A stretch of 64,000 bases of DNA from Hominisplanchenecus murintestinalis (GTDB lineage: Bacteria > Bacillota > Clostridia > Lachnospirales > Lachnospiraceae): the NCBI GenBank assembly GCA_004793585.1, contig SRZB01000001.1, positions 248,001 to 312,000 on the forward strand, written 5' to 3'. Below, piece by piece: positions 9,262 to 18,517 of the stretch. Position 1 is the first letter of the stretch. Every line of letters starts with the position of its first letter. A model generated the notes under the pieces. That model was not told the origin of the DNA. It did no database searches and worked only from the letters and a program-made list of their open reading frames with translations. The position numbers were made by a program, and so were the translations under genes.

Positions 9262-9862
9262 TCAGCAGGGCGCTGGCCAGCATCTTTGCCTTCACTGCCC
9301 CTTCACTTTCCGAACAGGTATAAATCCCGCCGCTGTCCATAGCATATACACCCAGCAGCAGATAATCCACATTATACTGATTCAGCTTCTGCACAGTATC
9401 TGAACCGGTAACATACAGGTGGTTGTGATCCAGCCGCCCCGGCAGTACCGCAATCGTACAATCATTTAGCTGCGTCAATTCTGTCGCCGCTGTCAACGAG
9501 TTCGTCACTGCAAAAATGTGTTTCTTATCCAAAAAAGAAATCACCTCTTCCACAGTCGTCGAAGCGTCAAAAATCACAGACGCGTCTTTCTTTATCAGCT
9601 TTGCCGCACATCTGCCCATTGCCTTTTTACTTTCCAGCTTCTGATTCTTCCTCTCATCATAAAACACAATAGACGCCCTGTTGTCATTTAACACAGCTCC
9701 CCCATGAGTTCTTTTAATGACTCCTTCATTTTCCAGGCGGATAAGGTCTCTACGCACCGTATCCCTGGATACCCCTAAAGTTTCTGCCAGCTCTTCAATC
9801 CTGGCGCTGTCATTTATCCGAATAATTTCTACTATTTTATTTAATCTCTCTTCAATCAACAT
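9206..9862 (-). CDS. DeoR-family transcriptional regulator, C-terminus truncated
   Basis: The N-terminal 55 residues are a DeoR winged helix (ERLNKIVEIIRINDSARIEE, then VSRDTVRRDLIRLENEGVIKR), followed by the sugar-phosphate-binding DeoRC domain (VIFDASTTVEEVISFL, AVTNSLTAATEL, LLLGVYAMDSGGIYT). The family is about 250 residues. This copy has 218, and the usual end (A-x-x-V-I-L-x-D-S-S-K-F and beyond) is replaced by an unrelated tail encoded antisense to the arginase gene. Ligand sensing may be damaged while DNA binding is kept. Confidence 0.82.
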   Translation of the reverse strand: MLIEERLNKIVEIIRINDSARIEELAETLGVSRDTVRRDLIRLENEGVIKRTHGGAVLNDNRASIVFYDERKNQKLESKKAMGRCAAKLIKKDASVIFDASTTVEEVISFLDKKHIFAVTNSLTAATELTQLNDCTIAVLPGRLDHNHLYVTGSDTVQKLNQYNVDYLLLGVYAMDSGGIYTCSESEGAVKAKMLASALLIKSYLLKEGDQPEGSPGS

Positions 9863-9999
9863 ACCGACACCTTCTTTTTATTCATTATGCTAATTAAAAC
9901 ACACGCCACTTTTGTTTTCAACACACTTTTAAACTTTTTGTTTCCGGCACTAGTGTATTTTCGAGGTTTATGATAAAATACTGATGATTTACGTTCTTA

Positions 10000-10040
10000 C
10001 GGTCTTTGCAGCAAGTGCAAAGACTTACCTGAACTGTTGC
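10000..10040. repeat. Half-unit of an interspersed repeat in the ABC-F leader
   Basis: The segment contains TCTTTGCA-GCAAG-TGCAAAGA, a perfect 8-bp inverted repeat, followed by ACCTGAACTGTT. The same unit with a few changes forms the right end of the 137-bp element at 48769-48905. Here it lies in the 5' leader of the ABC-F gene, about 30 bp before the RBS, so it can form a hairpin in that mRNA. Confidence 0.65.
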
Positions 10041-10068
10041 AAAATACTACACAAAGGACGGAACAGCC

Positions 10069-11979
10069 ATGATTTTAGCATGTCAAAATATAAACAAAGC
10101 CTTCGGGACAAACGAAATCCTGAAAAACGCATCCTTTCATGTGGAGGAGCGTGAAAAAACTGCTATCGTAGGCATTAACGGCGCAGGAAAATCTACGCTT
10201 TTAAAAATTATTATGCGCGAGCTGCCCGCCGATTCCGGCGAGATTATCCTCGCCAAAGGAACAACTATCGGTTATCTGGCGCAGCATGAAGCAGTCTCTT
10301 CCGGCAACACGATTTACGAAGAACTGCTTGAGGTGAAACGTGACCTCATTACTATGGAAGAAACCATCCGCAGCATGGAGCTTGAGATGAAAACCCTTCA
10401 AGGCGATGCCCTCACGCAGCTTCTGGAATCCTACAACCGGTTAAGCACGGAATTTGAGCGCAGAGACGGATATGCTTACCAAAGCGAACTGGCAGGCGTA
10501 CTCAAAGGGCTTGGCTTCAAAGAAGAGGAGTTTTCAAAAAAAGTAGAGACTCTCTCTGGCGGCCAGAAAACCCGGGCAGCGCTGGGAAAACTGCTGCTCT
10601 CGAAACCTGACATTATCCTTCTGGACGAGCCTACCAACCATCTGGACATGAACTCCATCGCCTGGCTGGAAACATATCTTCTGAGTTATCCCGGCGCTGT
10701 GATTATTGTAGCGCATGACCGCTACTTCCTGAACCGTGTTGTTACGAAGGTCGTAGAGATTGATAATGGATATGTCACTACCTTCTCAGGCAACTACTCC
10801 GCATATGCTGAAAAGAAAAAACAGCTCCGGGATAATGCGCTGAAAGCCTGGATGAACCAGCAGCAGGAAATCAAACATCAACAGGAAGTCATCACAAAGC
10901 TCAAGTCCTTCAACCGGGAAAAGTCTATTAAACGGGCAGAAAGCCGGGAAAAAATGCTGGAAAAGATTGAAGTCCTGGAAAAGCCCGTTGAAATCAACGA
11001 TGAAATCCGTATCAAACTGGAGCCGCGCACCGTCAGCGGAAATGACGTACTCACGGTAGAAGGACTTTCCAAAAGTTTTGGCGAAAACCATCTGTTTACC
11101 AGCCTGAATTTTGAAATCAAGCGCGGCGAGCGGGTGGCGGTTATCGGAAATAACGGGACAGGCAAAACCACTCTGCTGAAAATCATCAACCAGGTCCTCC
11201 CCGCTGACACTGGACGTTTCACCTTGGGAAGCAAAGTAAAAATCGGGTACTACGACCAGGAACACCACGTCCTCCATATGGAAAAAACTATGTTTGAAGA
11301 GCTGTCCGACGCTTATCCTACACTGACCAACACACAGATTCGGAATGTGCTGGCTGCTTTCCTTTTCACAGGCGACGATGTATTCAAACGGATTTCTGAT
11401 TTGAGCGGCGGCGAGCGTGGGCGCGTCTCTCTGGCAAAGCTGATGCTCTCTGAAGCAAACTTTATCATTTTGGACGAGCCAACGAACCACCTGGACATCA
11501 CTTCCAAGGAGATTCTGGAAAATGCCCTGAACAATTATACCGGAACCGTGCTTTACGTGTCCCACGACCGCTACTTCATCAACCAGACTGCAACCCGCAT
11601 CCTGGAACTGACCGGAAACACTCTGGTAAACTATATCGGAAACTACGACTATTATCTGGAAAAGAAAGAAGAACTGACACAGATTTATGCTCCCCAGGCA
11701 GCAGAAGCGGCAGGCACGGAAAAAGCCAGCGTTGCAAAACTCTCCTGGCAGCAAAAAAAAGAAGAACAGGCGCTCCTGCGCAAAAAGCAGAATGAGCTCA
11801 AAAAGACCGAAGCACGCATCCATGAGCTGGAAACCCGCGATTCCGAAATTGATGCGCTGATGGAGGATGAAGAAGTCTTTACCGACGTCGCAAAATGCAT
11901 AGAACTCAGCACTGAAAAGGCAGTAATTGCCGAAGAACTAGAAGTGCTCTATGAAATGTGGGAGACACTGGCAGAGTAA
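10069..11979 (+). CDS. ABC-F family ATP-binding protein
   Basis: A 636-residue soluble protein with two ABC domains and no membrane domain. Domain 1 has Walker A GINGAGKST (about residue 36), signature LSGGQKTR and Walker B LLDEPTNHLD. Domain 2 has GNNGTGKTT (about residue 361), LSGGERGR and ILDEPTNHLD. A charged linker of about 80 residues lies between them, and a coiled-coil C-terminal extension of about 90 residues follows. ABC-F proteins act at the ribosomal E site in translation or antibiotic resistance. The architecture is like Bacillus YdiF; a resistance role is not shown. A terminator follows at 12081. Confidence 0.9.
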   Translation: MILACQNINKAFGTNEILKNASFHVEEREKTAIVGINGAGKSTLLKIIMRELPADSGEIILAKGTTIGYLAQHEAVSSGNTIYEELLEVKRDLITMEETIRSMELEMKTLQGDALTQLLESYNRLSTEFERRDGYAYQSELAGVLKGLGFKEEEFSKKVETLSGGQKTRAALGKLLLSKPDIILLDEPTNHLDMNSIAWLETYLLSYPGAVIIVAHDRYFLNRVVTKVVEIDNGYVTTFSGNYSAYAEKKKQLRDNALKAWMNQQQEIKHQQEVITKLKSFNREKSIKRAESREKMLEKIEVLEKPVEINDEIRIKLEPRTVSGNDVLTVEGLSKSFGENHLFTSLNFEIKRGERVAVIGNNGTGKTTLLKIINQVLPADTGRFTLGSKVKIGYYDQEHHVLHMEKTMFEELSDAYPTLTNTQIRNVLAAFLFTGDDVFKRISDLSGGERGRVSLAKLMLSEANFIILDEPTNHLDITSKEILENALNNYTGTVLYVSHDRYFINQTATRILELTGNTLVNYIGNYDYYLEKKEELTQIYAPQAAEAAGTEKASVAKLSWQQKKEEQALLRKKQNELKKTEARIHELETRDSEIDALMEDEEVFTDVAKCIELSTEKAVIAEELEVLYEMWETLAE

Positions 11980-12080
11980 CGAGCCGGCGGCAAAGTCGCA
12001 TTTATATCATGCAAAAGTGCAATCGCTTGAAATTCTCACGGAAGATTTGGAAATCAAACATGCAATACTCCGTCTGCCAA

Positions 12081-12120
12081 AGAACGCCTCCAGGTTTTAT
12101 CCCTGAAAGCGTTCTTTTTT
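12081..12120 (+). terminator. Rho-independent terminator of the ABC-F gene
   Basis: AGAACGC and GCGTTCT enclose an imperfect inner stem and loop, followed by a run of six T. It lies about 100 bp after the ABC-F stop. Confidence 0.82.
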
Positions 12121-12143
12121 AAGACTTTTTACACATCTTCCGC

Positions 12144-13856
12144 TTACTGCGAACAATTCGATTTCTCCACACACACCGCACAGTCTTTTCCAAAAAATGA
12201 AATCCCGTAGCGGATTACCTGCTGGTAACCGTCATTCTCCAACTCCCTTGCATACTGCCTCTCCTCAATCTGACGCAAGGCTTCCCCGGCGCGTCTCTCC
12301 ATATCCTGAAATCTCTCTGCTATTTTAAACTCCAGGACACAAGCTGGTTTTCTTCTCGTCACCGGGCGGATAAATAAATCACTCCTGCCTGTTCCCCCTT
12401 CCCGGTTAGACTTCACCACATAGCCTTTCATTCCAGAAAGGATTCCTGCCAGAAAACCATGATAAAAACTCTCATACGCATCATAGAAACTGATCGTTTC
12501 CATCAGCAGCCCGGAAATCTCTTCCTCCACAGTTTCTGCATCCGCACCTTCCAAAGCCTTAAAAAGCCGTGAACGGTCTTTCGCTTTAATTTTCTCATCA
12601 AACCATCCCATGACTTTCATGCGGAAAATGGATTTCACTTCACGATTCGGAATAGACATCTCCACAAATAGACTATCCTGACTGTCCAGCCACTCCCTGG
12701 ATTTCCGAAAATATCCAGTGAAAAACATGAAATTCCAAAGATACTCCGTTGATTTATAAATTTCTTCATAAGTAATATCTTCATGAACCGGCTTCACTAT
12801 GGATTCACCATCAATCAAGGCTTCAATTTCTTTTTTTGCAGTCTCATCTGCCGTCTCAATCAATGTCCTTACAATCCTGTTTGAGCTGGTATTTGCCCAA
12901 TACGAAGAAGGAACGGCGTTCTTATCCTCAGACATCTCCCGGATACATTGTATCACGCTCCAGGGATTATAGACATTGGTATTTCCAAACACATACCCAT
13001 CATACCATTCTTTTATTGTGCCGTATTTTCCCTCCAGCCGATAATCCTGGCAAATCCGTACAATCTCTTCCTCTGTGAATCCAAAATACTCGCCGTAGCT
13101 CCTGCTGAGGACAGAAATAATATCCAGATTATTCATGCCTGTAAAAATACTCTCCCGAGAAATTCTCAAACACCCGGTAATCACTGCAAATTCCAGACTG
13201 CCGCTTGTCTTTAAAGCTGATTCAAAAAGAGACCGGATAAAGGTAAGCATTTCTTCATAGAATCCTTCAAAAAAGGCATTCTCCAGAGGTACGTCATATT
13301 CGTCAAGCAATATCACTGTTTTTCTACAGCATACCCGGAACAGGCAGTCCGACAGAAAACGCAGAGCATCCAGATACTCTTCATAAGAAGCGCTTTCATC
13401 CCGAAGCCGCAGAAAACGTTCTTTCTCCCGTTCCGTCAGCCCATCTCTGCCCAGCACAAAATCATGGCGCCGGAATTCCCTGGCCAGTTCTCTCCTCAGC
13501 ATATGGAATGCCAGCCTCCACTCTGGTTGTTTCGCCGATTTCAGCGTTAAGTGAATGACCGGATATTTTCCCATATGTGAAAGATACTTTTCGCCTGCCT
13601 GCATAATCTTCAGATTCTGAAACAGTTCTTCCTGTTCCCGCCTTGCTTCACTCTGGCTCCCTGCATCTTCAAAAAAATACTGAAGCATACTCAGATTTAA
13701 TGTCTTTCCAAAACGCCTGGGACGGGTAAACAGACTGACATCACCTTTTTTGTCCAGCAAATCTTTAATCAACAAAGATTTATCCACAAAATAATAACCG
13801 TTTGTCATCAGTTTTTCAAAATTATCCACTCCCACTGGCAACGGCCTGTAATCCAT
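12144..13856 (-). CDS. AAA-ATPase-like protein with C-terminal PD-(D/E)XK nuclease domain
   Basis: A 570-residue protein of the AAA-ATPase_like plus PDDEXK_9 architecture (formerly DUF1703). The N-terminus has DKSLLIKDLL, the P-loop RPRRFGKTLNLSML (about residue 50) and a Walker B VILLDEYDVPL. The C-terminus has SDLFIRP and CVLEFKIAE, giving D...E-x-K nuclease residues, then the usual A-x-x-QI--Y tail. Such genes are multi-copy in gut Clostridia and Bacteroidetes; their role is unproven. The ATG at 13856 is preferred over one at 13874 because GGAGGGGG lies just before it. Confidence 0.85.
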   Translation of the reverse strand: MDYRPLPVGVDNFEKLMTNGYYFVDKSLLIKDLLDKKGDVSLFTRPRRFGKTLNLSMLQYFFEDAGSQSEARREQEELFQNLKIMQAGEKYLSHMGKYPVIHLTLKSAKQPEWRLAFHMLRRELAREFRRHDFVLGRDGLTEREKERFLRLRDESASYEEYLDALRFLSDCLFRVCCRKTVILLDEYDVPLENAFFEGFYEEMLTFIRSLFESALKTSGSLEFAVITGCLRISRESIFTGMNNLDIISVLSRSYGEYFGFTEEEIVRICQDYRLEGKYGTIKEWYDGYVFGNTNVYNPWSVIQCIREMSEDKNAVPSSYWANTSSNRIVRTLIETADETAKKEIEALIDGESIVKPVHEDITYEEIYKSTEYLWNFMFFTGYFRKSREWLDSQDSLFVEMSIPNREVKSIFRMKVMGWFDEKIKAKDRSRLFKALEGADAETVEEEISGLLMETISFYDAYESFYHGFLAGILSGMKGYVVKSNREGGTGRSDLFIRPVTRRKPACVLEFKIAERFQDMERRAGEALRQIEERQYARELENDGYQQVIRYGISFFGKDCAVCVEKSNCSQ

Positions 13857-13890
13857 TCTGTTCCCCCTCCCCATGTTTCACTTCCGTTTC

Positions 13891-15099
13891 CTATAAGCTC
13901 TTCTCCAGCTCTTCCCGTACTGTCTGGATAAATTCTTCACTGTTCAGCACCGTCGGATTCTCAATTGAAGTAATCAGCGCCAAATCTTTTGTCATCTTTC
14001 CAGACTCAATAGTCTTTACGGTAGCAGCTTCCAGCTTGTCCGCAAACACTGCCAGCTCCGGAATCCCATCCAGCTCGCCCCTCTTACGAAGTGCGCCTGT
14101 CCAGGCAAAAATCGTTGCCACGGAGTTCGTCGACGTCTCCTCCCCTTTCAGATGCTTATAATAATGGCGCTGTACCGTGCCGTGAGCCGCTTCATACTCA
14201 AAATTCCCATCCGGGGAAACCAGCACGGAGGTCATCATTGCCAGAGAACCGAATGCAGACGATACCATATCACTCATCACATCGCCGTCATAGTTCTTAC
14301 ATGCCCAGATAAATCCGCCTTCTGCTTTCATCACACGGGCTACTGCATCATCAATCAGCGTATAGAAATATGTGATTCCCGCCTGTTCAAATTTTTCCTT
14401 ATACTCTTTATCAAAAATCTCCTGAAAAATATCTTTAAAGGTGTGATCATACTTTTTAGAAATCGTGTCTTTCGTCGCAAACCACAAATCCTGCTTCGTA
14501 TCCAACGCATAGTTAAAACAGCTTTTTGCAAAGCTTGTGATGGAAGCCTCTGTGTTGTGCATTCCCTGGAGCACGCCGGCTCCTTTAAACTCATGAATCA
14601 ACTCTCTTGTCTCTGTACCGTCCTCGGCAGTAAATACCAGCTCTGCTTTCCCTGGACCGCCTGCTTTCAGCTCTACAGACTTATACACGTCCCCATACGC
14701 ATGCCTTGCCAGCGTAATCGGTTTCTTCCAGTTTTTCACACACGGCTCAATCCCTTTGACAACAATCGGGGTACGGAACACCGTACCGTCCAGGATTGCA
14801 CGGATGGTTCCATTAGGGCTCTTCCACATTTCCTTCAAATCATACTCTGTCATACGGGCAGCATTCGGTGTAATCGTCGCACATTTCACTGCAACGCCGT
14901 ATTTCTTTGTAGCATACGCACTGTCAAATGTCACCTGGTCATCCGTCGCATTCCGATGCTCCAGCCCCAAATCATAATACTCTGTTTTCAAATCAATAAA
15001 GGGGAGCAGAAGCTCATCCTTTATCATCTGCCAGAGAATCCTTGTCATCTCGTCGCCGTCCATCTCCACTAATGGTGTTGTCATTCTTATTTTTTCCAT
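13891..15099 (-). CDS. icd: NADP-dependent isocitrate dehydrogenase (eukaryotic-type)
   Basis: A 402-residue enzyme that converts isocitrate to 2-oxoglutarate, feeding glutamate synthesis in an anaerobe with a partial TCA cycle. It is a subfamily II (eukaryotic-like) [16 protein letters not shown] at the start, [16 protein letters not shown] for substrate binding, [28 protein letters not shown] for the metal site, and [11 protein letters not shown] near the C-terminus. The length is normal. GAGGAGG precedes the ATG. It appears monocistronic; the AAA/nuclease gene follows after 34 bp. Confidence 0.96.
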   Translation of the reverse strand: MEKIRMTTPLVEMDGDEMTRILWQMIKDELLLPFIDLKTEYYDLGLEHRNATDDQVTFDSAYATKKYGVAVKCATITPNAARMTEYDLKEMWKSPNGTIRAILDGTVFRTPIVVKGIEPCVKNWKKPITLARHAYGDVYKSVELKAGGPGKAELVFTAEDGTETRELIHEFKGAGVLQGMHNTEASITSFAKSCFNYALDTKQDLWFATKDTISKKYDHTFKDIFQEIFDKEYKEKFEQAGITYFYTLIDDAVARVMKAEGGFIWACKNYDGDVMSDMVSSAFGSLAMMTSVLVSPDGNFEYEAAHGTVQRHYYKHLKGEETSTNSVATIFAWTGALRKRGELDGIPELAVFADKLEAATVKTIESGKMTKDLALITSIENPTVLNSEEFIQTVREELEKSL

Positions 15100-15171
15100 T
15101 GTATCCTCCTCGTATTCTGACTTCCTTTTGCTCTCGTACTATAGTAAATCAATTTTGTATTTTTCGCAACA

Positions 15172-16071
15172 CTAAATCCTAAGAAGTTTTCCCGCATGAA
15201 TCTGCCCCCAGCCCTGCTGATATCTGGGAAGCCCCAAATCAACCGCCGTCTCCCTCAGGCGCATTTTCACCTGTACATTCGTAAGCTGAGGCTCTCTGGA
15301 CAGCAGCAATGCAATACAGCCTGACACAATAGGCGTAGCCATCGATGTACCGCTCTTTACCGCATAATATCCCGGATTCCCACGCATCACGGCATTGCAC
15401 GAAGTAATCATGGAGCCCGGCGCGGTAATATCCGGCTTACAAATACACTCCCCGGTCGGCCCCCGTCCGGAATAGCAAGGCTTTATCCCGCTCCCCCTCA
15501 CATGGGCACAGTCATCTGACGCGCCTACGGTAATCACTTTCCGGCTGTTTCCCGGCACAGTGATGCTCATAGGCTCCGGCCCCATATTCCCTGCCGCCAC
15601 TACCACTACCAGTCCTGCGTCCCAGGCGCGCTCTACCATATTAATCAGCTGCATATCCATGGACGCACTCTCCCGCACTGTTCCTACCGAAATATTGAGG
15701 ATACGGATGCCATACGCGTGCCTGTTCTGTATGACCCAGTCAATGCCCCGCAGCACCTCTTCTTTATTGCCATTTCCCCTTCTGTCCAGCACTTTAACCC
15801 CTACAAAATGGCACTCAGGGGCGATTCCCCGGTATTTTCCTAACGAAGCAGCGCCGTTCCCGCCTAAAATCCCGCACACATGTGTGCCGTGAGAACAGTC
15901 ATCATAGCATTCTCTCCGTCCCGCCAAAAAGTCCCGGAAGCCCACAATCCGGCGGTTAAAGTCCGGATGAAAACTGATGCCCGTATCCAGCACCGCCACT
16001 CCGATTCCCCGTCCGCGGATTCCCCTCCGGTACGCCATATCCGCACCTACTGCGGTACGCACTCGATTCAT
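15172..16071 (-). CDS. Subtilisin-like (S8) serine protease, short form
   Basis: A 299-residue S8 protease with the full triad: Asp29 (AVLDTGI), His61 (SHGTHVCG) and Ser in GTSMATP near residue 243. The oxyanion Asn is in VAAAGNMG. It has no signal peptide and no prodomain, so it is likely cytoplasmic or spore-associated, like Bacillus intracellular subtilisins. The upstream RBS is weak. It is transcribed away from the second S8 gene across a 92-bp gap. Confidence 0.88.
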   Translation of the reverse strand: MNRVRTAVGADMAYRRGIRGRGIGVAVLDTGISFHPDFNRRIVGFRDFLAGRRECYDDCSHGTHVCGILGGNGAASLGKYRGIAPECHFVGVKVLDRRGNGNKEEVLRGIDWVIQNRHAYGIRILNISVGTVRESASMDMQLINMVERAWDAGLVVVVAAGNMGPEPMSITVPGNSRKVITVGASDDCAHVRGSGIKPCYSGRGPTGECICKPDITAPGSMITSCNAVMRGNPGYYAVKSGTSMATPIVSGCIALLLSREPQLTNVQVKMRLRETAVDLGLPRYQQGWGQIHAGKLLRI

Positions 16072-16163
16072 ATACTCATTTCCGGTTTTTTTAATAGTAT
16101 ATGCTGAAATGCCAAAGCCGTTCCGGCATATGATGTACTGTATATTGCAGACGAGGAGATTTT

Positions 16164-17876
16164 ATGGACGAGAATGAATTAAGAGAACTAATTTTATCAA
16201 ATGAATATCTGGATATTATCCAGACCTTCCGCTCAAGCCCGGAACAATGGACTGTCCAATTTCAGCAGTTCGGGGCGCAGGCTTTCGGCGGCGGATTCGG
16301 CATGGTACATGTGCGCAGAAATCTTTTTCCCCAGAACCCTATGGAAGTTACCGGATACTATTCTATCCCCAAGCTTTTCACAACGCTAGACACCACCAGC
16401 CTGGAGGTATCCGGCATTCTTCAGATGCAGACGCAGCCCCTCCTGAACTATAAAGGCAGGGACGTTATCATCGGCATTATTGATACGGGAATAGATTACA
16501 CTCTGCCCGCTTTCCGCCATTCCGACGGGCGCACCCGTATCGTACGTATCTGGGATCAGACTATTCAGACCGGTACTGCACCAAAAAATATATTTTATGG
16601 TTCTGAATATACGGAACTGCAGCTCAACGAAGCGCTCTCCTTAAACGACCCTTTCTCCGTAGTTCCCAGCCGCGACGAGAATGGTCATGGTACGGTAAGC
16701 GCAGGCATTGCTGCCGGAAGCCCGGATGCCACCCGTGATTTTACAGGCGCCGCCCCTGAAGCTGATATAGCTGTCGTAAAATTAAAACCTGCCAAGCAGA
16801 ACCTGCGGGATTTTTACTTAATAAAAGAAGAATCCCCTGCTTTTCAGGAGACAGATATCATGATGGCCATACGCTACCTGCTCGCTGTGGGCAATGAATT
16901 AAAAAAGCCTGTCGTCATCTGTCTGGGGCTGGGTTCTACCCAGGGAAGCCACACCGGAAGCTCCCCGCTGGCTCAGGTTCTGACATACTACTCCGGCTTT
17001 ACCGGATGTTATATCGTCGCCGCTGGCGGGAATGAGGCCGGAACCGGACACCATTACTATGGAAAATTCGAACCCTCCCAACCCTCCCAAACGCCGCAGA
17101 ATGTAGAAATCCTGGTAGACGCTTCCGACAAGGGATTTTCTATAGAACTTTGGGGAAATCCCCCGGATCTCTATTCTGTCGGAATCATATCTCCCCTCGG
17201 TGAAACCATCGCGCGGATTCCTGCCCGGCTAAGCCAGAGCACCACGATCCGTTTTACTCTCGAGAAAACTGTTATTGAATTGTATTACGAGATTGTAGAG
17301 GCGGCTACAGGAAATGAATTAATCCTTCTCCGTTTCAAGGATCCCACACCCGGAATCTGGACTGTCCAGACATACAGTGACGTGGCTATCAACGGAGCCT
17401 TCCATATGTGGCTCCCCGTCAAGGGTTTGATTTCTGATAACACTACATTTCTGTCTCCCAATCCGGACACAACGCTGACTACTCCTTCTGACAATATAGA
17501 CGTTATTACCGTAAGCACCTACAACGCTTATAACGGCAGCCTATATATTAATTCCAGCCGTGGATATACGCGGGACGGAAAAATAAAGCCTAATATTGCT
17601 GCCCCGGGAGTTAATGTATTTTCTCCTGAAATCGGCGGCAGCTATGGCGCCTATACGGGTTCCAGCGCTGCTGCCGCCATTACGGCAGGCGCCGTGGCCT
17701 TGCTTGTAAACTGGGGCGCTGAGCATCAGCCCGACCGTATTTTCACAAACCAGGAGATACAAAGCCTCTTGATACGGGGCGCTGACCGTAATCCTCAATA
17801 CCTCTTTCCAAACCGTGAATGGGGTTATGGCACACTGAATGTTTATCAAATTTTTTTGAATCTCATGAATCGGTAA
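16164..17876 (+). CDS. S8 protease of the Csp (spore germination) type
   Basis: A 570-residue protein with an N-terminal prodomain-like segment (about residues 1-85) and an S8 domain with Asp in IGIIDTGID, His in ENGHGTVSAG and Ser in TGSSAAAAITAG, so the triad looks complete. A beta-rich insert (about residues 290-440) sits between the oxyanion Asn (VAAGGNE) and the Ser, as the jellyroll does in Clostridium CspB/CspC. Csp proteases activate the cortex hydrolase SleC during germination. The role here is inferred from architecture and from the small spore-like genes that follow. Confidence 0.82.
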   Translation: MDENELRELILSNEYLDIIQTFRSSPEQWTVQFQQFGAQAFGGGFGMVHVRRNLFPQNPMEVTGYYSIPKLFTTLDTTSLEVSGILQMQTQPLLNYKGRDVIIGIIDTGIDYTLPAFRHSDGRTRIVRIWDQTIQTGTAPKNIFYGSEYTELQLNEALSLNDPFSVVPSRDENGHGTVSAGIAAGSPDATRDFTGAAPEADIAVVKLKPAKQNLRDFYLIKEESPAFQETDIMMAIRYLLAVGNELKKPVVICLGLGSTQGSHTGSSPLAQVLTYYSGFTGCYIVAAGGNEAGTGHHYYGKFEPSQPSQTPQNVEILVDASDKGFSIELWGNPPDLYSVGIISPLGETIARIPARLSQSTTIRFTLEKTVIELYYEIVEAATGNELILLRFKDPTPGIWTVQTYSDVAINGAFHMWLPVKGLISDNTTFLSPNPDTTLTTPSDNIDVITVSTYNAYNGSLYINSSRGYTRDGKIKPNIAAPGVNVFSPEIGGSYGAYTGSSAAAAITAGAVALLVNWGAEHQPDRIFTNQEIQSLLIRGADRNPQYLFPNREWGYGTLNVYQIFLNLMNR

Positions 17877-17935
17877 CCCAAACAAGCCCCTTCACATAAT
17901 ATAAAGTGTACTCAACAAACATGGAGGAACAAAAC

Positions 17936-18208
17936 ATGAGTGATTTAGCAGCAACAAACTGTGGATGTGGATGTGAAGGAGCACAGAGCGGATGCAACAG
18001 CGGATGTAGCAATGGCTGTGGTAATGGATGTGGTTTCGGCCTTGGAAACAACAACTCCATCATCTGGCTGATTATCCTGCTCTCCTGCTGCGGATGCGGC
18101 AATGGCTGCGGAAACAGCGGATGCGGCTTCGGCGGCGACAACTGCTGCATCATCATCGTACTCCTGCTGCTTTGCGGCGGATGCGGCAACGGCTTCTGCG
18201 GATGCTAA
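17936..18208 (+). CDS. Gly/Cys-rich small protein with two hydrophobic segments
   Basis: A 90-residue protein built from CG, NGCG and SGCG units (over 20 Cys). Two hydrophobic stretches, SIIWLIILLSCC and CCIIIVLLLLC, separate the Gly/Cys blocks. The start is set by GGAGG nine bases upstream. Similar proteins are often misnamed chorion high-cysteine proteins in Clostridia. By analogy with Cys-rich spore proteins it may be disulfide-linked in the coat. It follows the Csp-like gene by 59 bp and is closed by a terminator. Confidence 0.8.
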   Translation: MSDLAATNCGCGCEGAQSGCNSGCSNGCGNGCGFGLGNNNSIIWLIILLSCCGCGNGCGNSGCGFGGDNCCIIIVLLLLCGGCGNGFCGC

Positions 18209-18217
18209 TTTTGAAAA

Positions 18218-18240
18218 GAAAGCCCCGAAAGGGGCTTTCC
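18218..18240 (+). terminator. Terminator of the Gly/Cys-rich gene
   Basis: GAAAGCCCC-GAAA-GGGGCTTTC, a perfect stem with a GAAA tetraloop, begins 9 bp after the stop codon. The following T run is short (TTCCTT). Confidence 0.75.
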
Positions 18241-18261
18241 TTATGTGCGGGAGACTCCGCT

Positions 18262-18393
18262 CTAATCTGTATCTTCTTTCTGTTCTCCATAGACATATTC
18301 TTCTTCCGGCTTCTTTTCCTGCCGTTTCCTCTCTATACACTCCTCATCTACCTCATAAAAAGCATTCCCTTCTTTAATCAATTTAAGTTTCAT
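18262..18393 (-). CDS. Small charged protein, 43 residues
   Basis: An open frame of 44 codons begins MKLKLIKEGNAFYEVDEE, continues with a Lys/Glu-rich stretch and ends in EDTD. AGGAG lies eight bases before the ATG. The N-terminus reads like a short beta-hairpin. The rest is highly charged and probably disordered. No family is recognised. It runs opposite to the neighbouring spore-like genes. Confidence 0.55.
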   Translation of the reverse strand: MKLKLIKEGNAFYEVDEECIERKRQEKKPEEEYVYGEQKEDTD

Positions 18394-18517
18394 CAACATT
18401 CTCCTTTCATGGTATTTCCTTTATTAATATATGTATATCACCGAAAAGATGGTATGATTTCACCAGCGTATACATATAGATTAAGGAAAAACCAATGACG
18501 GCCAAAGGAGTGTTTCC

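Noticed and set aside
10786-11823. Long minus-strand open frame of 345 codons
   Set aside because: It lies wholly antisense to the ABC-F gene and mirrors its codons; it is a shadow frame.
14152-15072. Plus-strand open frame of 306 codons over icd
   Set aside because: It is antisense to the conserved isocitrate dehydrogenase and Cys/His/Arg-rich as expected for a shadow frame; no RBS.
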